Source: Bog-756 sp963756515 (GTDB lineage: Bacteria > Actinomycetota > Acidimicrobiia > Acidimicrobiales > RAAP-2). From it: a stretch of DNA of 64,000 nucleotides. Numbering within the stretch: position 1 is the first letter of the stretch; the number at the start of each line of letters is the position of its first letter. The stretch is from the NCBI GenBank assembly GCA_963756515.1, contig CAVWNV010000005.1, forward strand, positions 186,001 through 250,000, written 5' to 3'. The notes under the pieces were generated by a model, which saw only the letters and a program-made list of their open reading frames with translations, was not told the origin of the DNA and did no database searches. A program made the position numbers and the translations under genes. Below are positions 52,744 to 60,331 of this stretch, piece after piece.

Positions 52744-53682
52744 ATGCAGAACTTCGAAATGGGGATGGCGAACGAGGCGGTACACGACCGGCCCAGTTAT
52801 GTCCCCACCATTCTGGTGACGTTCTTCTTTGGTGTATGGGGGCTGTGGCCGGCATTTCGTCACAGCCGGATGGCTACCCTCCGCGGCTACAAGGCCGACG
52901 GCTACTGGTGGTCGTTCGGACTGTCAATGCTCGCGTCAATCGCAATCACCGTAGTCATTCTGATCGCGTCCTTGGCCTTTACTTACTCTCTTTCGACGGC
53001 AGCGATCCTTCCAAATGCTCATTCGGCCGGCGGCCCCCCACCATCCGTCACGCCACCCACGGCGCCTCCTGCCCCTCCGGCTCCCGCGGGCGGATCCGGT
53101 AATACAAACTCTGGAGCGACGACGACCTCGACCGACTGCCCGAACAGCTTCAGCGCCACCCTCAACAAGCCGTCGTACTCGTCCTATCCGGCTATGACCA
53201 TCGACACCTCGAGGAGCTATACGGCCACCGTCACCACGGACGTCGGACCCTTCACCATCCAGCTTGACCCCGAGGCGGCGCCTTTGGCGGTGAACAACTT
53301 CGTGTTCTTGGCCGACCAGCACTTCTTCGACTGCATTGTCATCCACCGGGTCATACCCTCGTTCGTGGATCAGACGGGCGACCCCACCGGCACCGGAGCC
53401 GGTGGCCCGGGCTACCGGTTTGCCGACGAACTGCCCGACACGGCGACACCGCAGTACCCGCTGGGCTCGGTGGCCATGGCCAACAACGGGCCTAATACCA
53501 ACGGCAGCCAGTTCTTCATCGTGACCGGGACCCAAGGAGAAAGTCTCTCGCCTAGCTACACGTTGTTCGGCCAGGTGACCTCAGGAATGAGCGTGGTCGA
53601 GCGGATCAACGCCGACGGGTCTAGTTCGGGAACTCCGAACGCGCTTCACCGGATCGTTTCGGTCCGTATCCAAGTTGGATAG
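52744..53682 (+). CDS. Membrane-anchored cyclophilin-type peptidyl-prolyl isomerase
   Basis: A 312-residue protein. The N-terminal 90 residues hold two hydrophobic segments separated by AFRHSRMATLRGYKADGYWW, an anchor module also found at 55942-57276 and loosely like CD225/dispanin domains. A Pro/Thr/Ser linker leads to a cyclophilin domain (about 145-312) with FTIQLDPEAAPLAVNNFVFLA, FHRV-like VIHRVIPSF, GTGxGGPGYRFADE and NGSQFFIVTG, the active-site region. It should fold proteins outside the membrane. It shares its leader motif with three other island genes. Confidence 0.85.
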   Translation: MQNFEMGMANEAVHDRPSYVPTILVTFFFGVWGLWPAFRHSRMATLRGYKADGYWWSFGLSMLASIAITVVILIASLAFTYSLSTAAILPNAHSAGGPPPSVTPPTAPPAPPAPAGGSGNTNSGATTTSTDCPNSFSATLNKPSYSSYPAMTIDTSRSYTATVTTDVGPFTIQLDPEAAPLAVNNFVFLADQHFFDCIVIHRVIPSFVDQTGDPTGTGAGGPGYRFADELPDTATPQYPLGSVAMANNGPNTNGSQFFIVTGTQGESLSPSYTLFGQVTSGMSVVERINADGSSSGTPNALHRIVSVRIQVG

Positions 53683-54201
53683 GGCCAGGAACAGCTAGCT
53701 GCCTTGGCATCAGAGCGTTAAAGCGTCATCGGCGCTTCCTGGCCCCGGCCTGGCTGCAGTCGGTCGATGCCCACTGCATGGGCTTGGAGCGTAAATCCTC
53801 GCCGACGGTCGAGTTCGATCGGACCGACATCGGTGATGGAGGACGATACGAGCCGGACTCCATCATCGGGAACACCGACACTGAGGGTTCCGGTCTTGAC
53901 GATGAACGGACGCTCTCGCCGAGGACTGGCTTTGCTCAAAGCAAGCGAGGTCTCCCTCTGCGCTCACCGTCCCGACGACTCGGTTCCCCTGAACAATCCC
54001 TGAGCTGACGACACGGGCAGGGGGCTCTGCTTCGTACCGAGCCTCGAATCAAGGGCCAAGTCGGCCCTCGTGAGGAAGCGTCGTCGCCGACAGCTGTCCC
54101 CAATGTCTGTTGCACCCACCACTCCGGCAACGGGAGAGATCATCGGCACCGGCTTTCAGACCAATCAGGTGAGGCATTGCCCTAACCCTGGCCACACAAC
54201 A
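53683..54201. other. Gap with decayed sequence and a partial leader-motif copy
   Basis: No supported gene. At 53947-53966 GAGGTCTCCCTCTGCGCTCA resembles block A of the leader motif, without a recognisable block B. A minus-strand frame at 53718-53939 has the look of a beta-rich protein fragment (PFIVKTGTLSVGV) but no ribosome site or domain match. The stretch seems to be decayed island DNA. Confidence 0.4.
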
Positions 54202-54277
54202 GGGGGGAGGCCTCCCTCTAGCTCAACGCCAGGCTCTCGCTCACCATGGCTCGTAGCGGTGGCGTTAGGTCCACCGA
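54202..54277 (+). promoter_or_regulatory. Island leader motif, copy 3
   Basis: GGGGGGAGGCCTCCCTCTAG, conserved CTCACCATGGCTC, then GGTGG...CCACC with loop CGTTAGGT. It is 136 nt from the start of the CHAP-amidase signal-peptide frame (54414), farther than in the other copies, with an intervening GTG at 54309. It has the most diverged loop, useful for comparing the motif. Confidence 0.55.
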
Positions 54278-54413
54278 CACTCCCGACATCGAGGGAGATC
54301 ACTAAACAGTGGCCCACCGGAGCCTCCAAACAGGTGGAACGCGGCGGTGGCACAGCTGCCGCAGTTGTCCGCCATTGGACCAACGGTGGGTTACCAGAAA
54401 TGAAAGGAATTCA

Positions 54414-54575
54414 ATGACGAAAACCAAATTCACGCGGCGCGTGGCCCTCCTAGTTGCGGCGACAATTGCTGCAGCGGGAATCACCGTGGCGACCGTAGGG
54501 CCGGCGGTAGCGGCATCAGTGTTCCCAACCATGAATGACCAAGGTGGGATCTACTGGAGGTCTGCTCCCAACTAG
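54414..54575 (+). CDS. Signal-peptide fragment of CHAP amidase, ended by in-frame TAG
   Basis: A 53-residue product: basic TKTKFTRR, a hydrophobic stretch (ALLVAATIAAAGITVATVG) and an Ala-X-Ala cleavage site (PAVAA), then SVFPTMNDQGGIYWRSAPN and TAG. AAAGGAA lies 5 nt before ATG. The frame stays open after the TAG and runs into the CHAP domain at 54591, so this is the start of one 265-codon gene with a nonsense codon at 54573-54575. Confidence 0.7.
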   Translation: MTKTKFTRRVALLVAATIAAAGITVATVGPAVAASVFPTMNDQGGIYWRSAPN

Positions 54576-54590
54576 AACTCACCAATTGCC

Positions 54591-55214
54591 GTGTCAGGGA
54601 ACGGTTTCTATCCAGGTACGGACGTGAGCGTGTCGTGCTATCAGCCCGGAACAACAGTCCCGGGTAGTGCGAACACAATGTGGGTGCAGGCGTCGTGGGC
54701 TTCGGGCCCTGGAAGAGGCTCAGGTTGGATGAATGAGCACTTCGTCAACGACGGAGCTCCAATCAACCAAGCGGCACCAGGGGTGCCGGCCTGCGGGGCG
54801 TCACAAGCGCCACCACCGCCGGCGAGTACGCATGCCCAGAAGGCAATCGGTTGGGCTCAGTCGAAGCTCGGACAGACGAGTTGGGATGGCTTCTGCCTCG
54901 AGTTCGTCTATCAGGCCTACCTGTACGGCGCCGGCGTCAATATCACCGCTGGCCTCCCATACGCGGCGTCCCATGATTCGGCGTACACGTACTGGACCGT
55001 CGCGCCAAACCACCATAGCGACAGGAACCCCCCTGCGGGTGCTCTGGTGTTCTGGAGAGGGGCTAGTTCGCCGACGGGAGATGGGCACGTTGGCCTCTCC
55101 GAAGGTGGCGGGACCATCATCAGCTCCTACGATGGTCGAACCCACGGGATTCACACATTCAATATCAACTCCTACCAGCAGAACCTGTACCTAGGTTGGG
55201 TGCAGAACTGGTAG
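54591..55214 (+). CDS. CHAP-domain (NlpC/P60-like) amidase, separated from its signal peptide
   Basis: About 207 residues, in the same frame as 54414-54575. The N-terminal 70 residues (GNGFYPGTDVSVSCYQPG) form an SH3-like beta module. The CHAP domain has the catalytic cysteine in DGFCLEFVYQAY and histidine in GDGHVGLSEGGG. Such enzymes cut peptidoglycan peptides or act as endolysins. Translation from GTG 54591 would give a protein without a signal peptide. The last 110 bases are echoed in degraded form at 57314-57420. Confidence 0.75.
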   Translation: MSGNGFYPGTDVSVSCYQPGTTVPGSANTMWVQASWASGPGRGSGWMNEHFVNDGAPINQAAPGVPACGASQAPPPPASTHAQKAIGWAQSKLGQTSWDGFCLEFVYQAYLYGAGVNITAGLPYAASHDSAYTYWTVAPNHHSDRNPPAGALVFWRGASSPTGDGHVGLSEGGGTIISSYDGRTHGIHTFNINSYQQNLYLGWVQNW

Positions 55215-55238
55215 AACGACTCGGCTCAAGACAGCAAG

Positions 55239-55273
55239 GAACCGGCCTCGGGCTTCGCGCTCGAGGCCGGTTC
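55239..55273 (+). terminator. Strong 12-bp stem terminator after CHAP gene
   Basis: GAACCGGCCTCG and CGAGGCCGGTTC are perfect complements around an 11-nt loop, 25 bp after the CHAP stop. No T-tract follows, as is common in high-GC actinobacteria. Confidence 0.8.
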
Positions 55274-55457
55274 GCGTTCGGAGCCGCCGAACGCGACGCC
55301 ATTTGGAGAACGTGGGCATAAGACCCATTGGGTACCAAGAACCTCGCCCGAGCACTTTGAGCTGGGATTTTCTCCAAGATCGCGATGGCGACCAAAACGC
55401 CCACAGTCCTTTCCCTCCGTAATCCCGGCATCGTCCGGCCCGTCCCGATCCTCCGCC

Positions 55458-55547
55458 GGCAACGATCTGGCAACTTCGGCCATCAAGATCGACCTGCTCG
55501 GCCACGAGGTGGAGGTGCTCCGGAAAATTGCTCGACCCGCTCTTTAG
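55458..55547 (+). pseudogene. Transposase remnant
   Basis: An ORF fragment without a start reads AIKIDLLGHEVEVLRKIARP, close to AIEIVMLRHEVAVLRRQVLRP of the rve-type transposase in this window, and ends in TAG. It is a decayed end of a related IS. The surrounding gap (55274-55706) holds nothing else that I can support. Confidence 0.55.
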
Positions 55548-55706
55548 CCCTCCCATCGAGCGACCCTTGAGGTTGTCGGCTTCCGGACCGTCCGCGCTCC
55601 GATCCGGCCACCTGGGGCCAGCCACCCGGAACATCCCGGCGAGGTGGTTCACATTTAGAGGATAACCACAGGCTCTGTCGACCTTCTCAACCTTGGCTTG
55701 ACACGA

Positions 55707-55784
55707 GGGGGGAGGTCTCCCTCTACCCCAGTTCGAGCCACGGTCTCAAGATGACTCGTAGAGGTGGCAATGAGGTCCACCGGA
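55707..55784 (+). promoter_or_regulatory. Island leader motif, copy 4
   Basis: Nearly identical to copy 2: TTGACA just upstream, GGGGGGAGGTCTCCCTCTAC, CTCAAGATGACTC, GTAGAGG complementary to CCTCTAC, and GGTGGCAATGAGGTCCACC. It ends 17 nt before ATG 55802, which has a TAGGAG site. The similarity to copy 2 extends into the first codons, so these two are paralogous units. Confidence 0.65.
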
Positions 55785-55801
55785 ATCCCTTAGGAGCAGC
55801 C

Positions 55802-55945
55802 ATGACGCAGAACCTCGAACGAGACGCCCGATTCATTCGGCTGGTAGATCAGCAAAAGCTATTTCAGTCGCACCGAATCGAGAATCCGGTCCTGGCAGGA
55901 AACGGGCGGCGTTTTGGCCGCAACATCCATGGGGGGGAACGATGA
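55802..55945 (+). CDS. Small ORF between leader motif and anchored propeller protein
   Basis: A 47-residue frame with a good ribosome site. Its first residues (MTQNLERD) resemble the start of the cyclophilin protein (MQNFEMG). It ends overlapping the ATG of the next gene (ATGA at 55942-55945). It may be the old N-terminus of the paralogue displaced by an insertion, now serving as a translationally coupled leader. Confidence 0.4.
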   Translation: MTQNLERDARFIRLVDQQKLFQSHRIENPVLAGNGRRFGRNIHGGER

Positions 55946-57276
55946 ACGAGTACCTGTCGAACCCACCTATGCCACCGGGCATTCGAACCGACGACGCGAT
56001 TCTCGACCGGCCCAGTTATGCCCCTACCATTCTGGTGACGATCTTCTTTGGGGCATGGGGGCTGTGGCCGGCATTTCGTCACAGCCGCATGGCTACGCAG
56101 CGTGGATACAAGGCCGACGGGTACTGGTGGTCGTTCGGATTGTCACTGCTCGTGCCATTCGCTATGACGGCAATCGTCCTCATCGCGTCTTTGGCTTTCA
56201 CTCATTCGCTGTCGGCGGCCACACTTCCAAACGCCCAGCAAATCAGTGGCCCCCCTGGATCGGTGCCCTCACCTACCCCGCTTCCAAGCACGCCTCCAGC
56301 AACGGATCCGGCTCCTCCTGGTGGTTTTGGTGACACAGGCCCCGGACCAGCGACCACCCCGGGTAGCCCCAGCAGCCCGGATCCATCCGGGGGATCCGAC
56401 GTCACTGGCAACATAACTCCTGCCGGGTCGGGATGGGAGGCTTGGAACGTTGACCAAGGGGGTGGGCTCCTCACGGTCAGCTGTCCGTCCGCGTCGTTCT
56501 CCGCGGCCGGCGATTCGAACGGGGACGTCTCGCTCTATAACGGGTCAACCTGGGGCTCGATGGAGACCGCCGATTCGAGTGGTGGCTACATGAACTCGGT
56601 ATCGTGCGCCATCGGTAACAGTGGACCCATTTCCGCGGCCGTTGACGCCGGCGGACACGTCGCCATGTATGCAGATGGCCAATGGGGCACACCTAGACTG
56701 GTTGACCCAAACGGCGGCGGTCTCGTGAGGGTCTCCTGCCCCAGCACCTCCTTCTGCAAGGCGGTGGACTCCGACGGTTCGGTGCTCACCTATAACGGCT
56801 CTAGCTGGAGCGCCCCCGACTCCGTCGACTCGAACGAACTATGGGCGATCAACTGTCCGACCACCGCCTTCTGTGGAGCGTTCGATCTGAGCGGGAATGT
56901 GGTCACCTACGATGGTTCGAGTTGGAACCCGCCAGTGAATGTCGACTCGAATGGAGGGCTCGAGGGCGGCACGATCGTTTGCCTGTCTGCTGACTTCTGC
57001 ATGGTGTCCGACAGCGCTGGAGATGTCGCCGAGTACTCCTACGGCGCCTGGCAACCAGCACAGCAGATCGACCAAAATCGGCTGATGTCGGTCACCTGCG
57101 CCTCCCAGACGAGCTGCACCGCGGTGGACGTCGATGGCAACGATCTCACCTACGACGGCTCGACCTGGTCCCCACCCTCTCCGGTCTCGTCGGGGGGCCC
57201 ACTTGAAGCAGTTACCTGCCCGACGGTCAGCTTCTGCGCCGCTGTCGGAGAGAACGGCATCTACACCAACTCGTGA
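55942..57276 (+). CDS. Membrane-anchored beta-propeller-like repeat protein
   Basis: A 444-residue protein. Residues about 20-90 are the anchor module shared with the cyclophilin at 52744 (TILVTIFFGAWGLWPAFRHS, then RGYKADGYWWSFGLS), with two hydrophobic segments. A Pro/Gly/Ser linker (95-150) leads to at least six repeats of about 44 residues with the pattern VSCPSxxFCxAVDxxGxVxTYNGSSW, a propeller-like fold seen in secreted actinobacterial proteins, with regularly spaced cysteines. The role is unknown; surface binding is likely. Confidence 0.7.
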   Translation: MNEYLSNPPMPPGIRTDDAILDRPSYAPTILVTIFFGAWGLWPAFRHSRMATQRGYKADGYWWSFGLSLLVPFAMTAIVLIASLAFTHSLSAATLPNAQQISGPPGSVPSPTPLPSTPPATDPAPPGGFGDTGPGPATTPGSPSSPDPSGGSDVTGNITPAGSGWEAWNVDQGGGLLTVSCPSASFSAAGDSNGDVSLYNGSTWGSMETADSSGGYMNSVSCAIGNSGPISAAVDAGGHVAMYADGQWGTPRLVDPNGGGLVRVSCPSTSFCKAVDSDGSVLTYNGSSWSAPDSVDSNELWAINCPTTAFCGAFDLSGNVVTYDGSSWNPPVNVDSNGGLEGGTIVCLSADFCMVSDSAGDVAEYSYGAWQPAQQIDQNRLMSVTCASQTSCTAVDVDGNDLTYDGSTWSPPSPVSSGGPLEAVTCPTVSFCAAVGENGIYTNS

Positions 57277-57313
57277 ACAATCCACGCCGCGCTCAAGCAT
57301 GCCGGCCGTCGGT

Positions 57314-57420
57314 GCCGACGGGAGATGGGCACGTTGGACTCTCCGAAGGAGCGAGACCAAATCAGTTCCTCCGATGGTCGGACTCATGGGATTCACACAT
57401 TCAACAGCAACGCCTACCGG
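57314..57420 (+). pseudogene. Degraded duplicate of the CHAP gene 3' end
   Basis: This stretch aligns with the end of the CHAP gene (about 55070-55179): GCCGACGGGAGATGGGCACG, the CTCCGAAGG segment and GGGATTCACACATTCAA are kept, but several indels break the frame. It shows that the CHAP unit was once duplicated after the propeller gene, as the anchor genes were. Confidence 0.65.
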
Positions 57421-57435
57421 CGAGCCCCTACCCCA

Positions 57436-57834
57436 CTAGATCCCTCGGACGGCGGTGGCGAAGTCGAGTAGTCGTGGGCAGACCGAGAGGAGTGGACAGG
57501 CTCCGCAAGCCGGGGTGCCGGCAGTGCACCAGCTACGGCCGATATCCCAGGCCGGGTTGTCCAGTTCGCCGGGCCGTTCTGGATGGAGTGATCGGGCGAC
57601 AGCCACCATGTGGCTGACGTCGTCGTGGTCGGCCAGTCCAGTTCGGAGAAACACCCGCCGGACATGGACGTCGTAGGCAATGTCGCTTCCGGAGAGTTCG
57701 GTCATCGGGACGTGAAGGTCTCGTTCGAGGATCTCGACGGCCATCGCCGCCTTCTTTTGGCCGATGCCTGGAAAGTCATCAAACCGGTCGCGAAGGGCGG
57801 CGGCTGTCGGTTCGTCGCTCCAGATCCGGGAGGC
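57436..57834 (-). pseudogene. HhH-GPD/endonuclease III-like DNA glycosylase, truncated by IS
   Basis: The C-terminal 132 residues of a base-excision glycosylase: HhH motif DDFPGIGQKKAAMAVE, the segment AYDVHVRRVFLRTGL and Fe-S-cluster cysteines in WCTAGTPACGACPLLSVC. The reading frame enters the IS at 57835, which supplies a foreign N-terminus. The missing N-terminal half is not found beyond the other IS end, so a deletion or rearrangement accompanied the insertion. Confidence 0.75.
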
Positions 57835-57910
57835 TGTGGGTGCCGAGAATGTCATCCGGGTACCTTGACGAGGACTTTCCCGGAATGGCCGTGGAAGACG
57901 AAACTGGGCC

Positions 57911-58355
57911 ATGGCCCTCTCGTTCCTCTACCTAGCCTTCACTAAACTCCTCCAGTTGGTGCGCCTCGGCCACCATGACGGCGACGAGTTGGCGATCGAG
58001 ATCGTCATGCTCCGTCACGAGGTGGCTGTGCTCCGTCGCCAGGTGCTCCGGCCGGCCTTGAAGCCACGGGATCGAGCCCTGTTCGCCGGATTGAGTCGAC
58101 TCATGAACCGAAGACGTCGAGGTCGGTTCTTCGTGCAGCCCGAGACCCTGCTCCGGTGGCACCGGGATCTCGTCCGGCGCAAGTGGACTCATCCCCACCG
58201 ACCTGGGCGGCCGAGCATCCCCGCGGGAACGGTGGCGATCATCCTCCGGCTGGCTCGAGAGAATCCCACCTGGGGCTACCGCCGGATACAGGGCGAGTTG
58301 GCGACAACGGGTGTCGTCCTTGCTCCCTCGAGCGTCTGGAGTGTCCTTCGCCGCC
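57911..58355 (+). pseudogene. Transposase N-terminal part (copy 2), interrupted
   Basis: Identical in protein to residues 1-148 of the copy 1 transposase. The frame enters the IS3 element and stops shortly after (58379-58381). The remaining coding part resumes at 59606. The catalytic aspartates are in the separated half, so no active enzyme is expected. Confidence 0.85.
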
Positions 58356-58439
58356 ATGGTGACCGGGTCCCCGTGAACTGATCCACCCGCTGTGCGAGTC
58401 CAGACCCCCATTATTTTGGGAAAGGAGGACAGCACAGCC

Positions 58440-58718
58440 ATGAAGAACCGTAAGCACACCCCCGAGCAGATCATCCGCAAACTGGCCGAGGGCGAGAAGC
58501 TGCTCGGCGAGGGCCAGAACATCGAGGAGGTCTCCCGGCACTTGGAGATCACCGAGTCGACCTGGCACCGGTGGCGGAACCAGTACGGGGGGATGAAGGC
58601 CGACGACGCCAAGAAGCTGAAGGAGCTGGAGAAGGAGAACCAGCGCCTGAAGCGCATCGTGGCCGACCAGGCCCTCGACATCGACATGCTGAAGGAGCTG
58701 AACCGGGGAAACTTCTGA
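58440..58718 (+). CDS. IS3-family OrfA
   Basis: A 92-residue protein with an HTH (PEQIIRKLAEGEKLLGEG, then VSRHLEITESTWHRWRNQYG) and a C-terminal leucine-zipper-like helix (LKELEKENQRLKRIVADQAL). AAAGGAGG lies upstream. Its end contains the heptamer GGGAAAC (58706-58712) read as G GGA AAC, a canonical -1 slip site leading into orfB. Confidence 0.9.
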   Translation: MKNRKHTPEQIIRKLAEGEKLLGEGQNIEEVSRHLEITESTWHRWRNQYGGMKADDAKKLKELEKENQRLKRIVADQALDIDMLKELNRGNF

Positions 58719-59572
58719 CCCCGGGCTGCCGCCGGCGGGCCGTCTCGGCCCTGCAGGCCCAGTTCGGGGTGACTGAACGGCGAGCGTGCCGGGTGGTCGG
58801 CCAACCCCGATCGACCCAGCGACTCAAGCCCCCCGATCCCACCGACGACGAGCTGGCTCTCCGGGCCTTCCTCCGGGACTTCGCCAAGTGTCGGCCCCGC
58901 TGGGGCTGGCGACGGGCAGCGGTGGCCGCCAAGCAGGCCGGATGGCGGGCCAACCACAAGCGGATCCACCGCCTGTGGATCGCAGAAGGCCTGCGTGTGC
59001 CCTATCGGAAGCGGAAGAAGCCCCTCCGGGGCATCGGCCAGCCGGTCGGGGCCATGTGCCCCATCCGGCCCAACGTGGTCTGGGCCATGGACTTCCAGTT
59101 CGATCAGACCCGAGACGGGAGAATGCTCAAGATCCTGAACGTCGTCGACGAGTTCACCCGGGAGGCCCTGGCCACTGATGTGGCCCGATCCATCGACGCC
59201 GACGGCGTGGTGGCCACGCTCGAGCGCTTGGCCACGGAGCGAGGAGTTCCGGCCTACGTGAGGTTCGATAACGGACCCGAGTTCATCGCCTACGCGGTGG
59301 CCGACTGGTGCCGGTTCAACGGCACCGACACCGTGTTCATCGATCCGGGCAGTCCTTGGCAGAACGCCTGGATCGAGAGCTTCAACGGACGGATGCGGGA
59401 CGAGCATCTGAACGGCCAGGTCTTCGACAGCCTGCTCGAGGCTCAGGTTCTCACCGAGGACTGGCGGATCGACTACAACAACAACAGGCCCCACAGCGCA
59501 CACGGCTGGCTCACGCCGGTCGAGTTCGTCGAAGCCTGGCTCAACCAACAACAACAGCCACAGCTCGCATAG
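58713..59572 (+). CDS. IS3-family OrfB transposase
   Basis: The -1 frame product of about 285 residues with an HTH_21-like region (RPRWGWRRAAVAAKQAGWRANHKRIHRLW) and an rve DDE domain (VVWAMDFQFDQT, RFDNGPEFIA, WIESFNGRMRDEHL, and YNNNRPHSAHG). It has no good start of its own, so it is expected as an OrfAB fusion through frameshifting at GGGAAAC. Intact. Confidence 0.9.
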
Positions 59573-59605
59573 CGAGTGGACCAGCTATCGGGGTCCGGTC
59601 AATGG

Positions 59606-60227
59606 CATCGACCCGTCACGGGCTCGCAAGGGTCCGACTTGGTCGGAGTTCCTCCGTTCCCAGGCGTCGTCGATGTTGGCTTGCGACTTCTTCTCCGTCG
59701 ACACGGTGTTACTGAAGCGCCTCTACGTGCTGTTCTTCATCGAGCTCGATACCAGACGGGTGCACGTGACCGGGATCACTGCTCATCCGACCGGCTCCTG
59801 GGTGGTCCAGCAGGCGAGGAACCTGACCATGGTGCTGGAGGAACGGGTCAAGCCCGTCAAGTTCCTGATCCGTGACCGGGATACCAAGTTCACCTCGAGC
59901 TTCGACGAGGTTTTCCGGGCCGAAGGCATCCGGATCATCCGCACCCCGGTCAGAGCTCCCCGGGCAAATGCATTCGCCGAACGCTTCGTCGGCACCGTGC
60001 GTCGTGAATGCCTCGATCTGATGCTCATCTTCGGTCGTGGACATCTGGAACGAGTCCTGGCCGAGTACGTGGCCCACTACAACGAGCAACGGCCTCACCG
60101 AGGGTTGGGTCAGCTGGCTCCGCTCAACGTTGCACCGCCATCGCCCTTCGGTGATCCCGAGCTGCGGTATCTGCGTCGCAAGGATGTCGTCTTCGGTCTG
60201 ATCCATGAATACCGGTTGGTGGCCTGA
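59606..60227 (+). pseudogene. Transposase C-terminal part (copy 2), interrupted
   Basis: It continues the copy 2 transposase after the IS3 element, with ACDFFSVD, RDRDTKF and FAERFVG all present. The DNA differs from copy 1 at about a dozen positions, all after about 59910. An internal ATG at 59673 could give a fragment lacking the HTH. Confidence 0.85.
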
Positions 60228-60331
60228 CCTGGCTGGATGGGATTCTCGGCACCCACAGGCTGACCAGGACCGACACGGGCAAGTCGATCCACCTGGCGAC
60301 CTACTCACATCGAACGGTGAACCAGCAGGTG

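Larger units (their letters stand above)
58360..59601 (+). mobile_element. IS3-family insertion sequence nested in copy 2
   Basis: A 1,242-bp element inserted in the copy 2 transposase gene and flanked by a perfect 4-bp duplication ATGG (58356-58359 and 59602-59605); the uninterrupted sequence is present in copy 1. The terminal inverted repeats begin TGACCGGGTCCCC and TGACCGGACCCC. It carries overlapping orfA/orfB. A 4-bp duplication is found in several IS3 subgroups such as IS407. Confidence 0.93.
57835..60257 (+). mobile_element. rve-type insertion sequence, copy 2, interrupted by IS3 element
   Basis: The same ends as copy 1 (TGTGGGTGCCGAGAAT and its complement). Total length 2,423 bp, which is 1,177 plus 1,246 bp, exactly an IS3 element of 1,242 bp and a 4-bp duplication. 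GGC borders both ends and may be a 3-bp target duplication. The first about 830 bp of the element match copy 1 base for base as far as I can see; the differences lie in the last 350 bp. Confidence 0.88.

Noticed and set aside
53718..53939. Minus-strand 73-residue protein
   Set aside because: Some beta-strand-like sequence but no ribosome site, domain or neighbour support; kept only as part of the gap description.
51198..55784. Leader motif as a known riboswitch (c-di-GMP, glycine, SAM, ZTP, guanidine)
   Set aside because: None of the conserved cores of these classes that I can recall match its blocks; an Rfam search would settle it.
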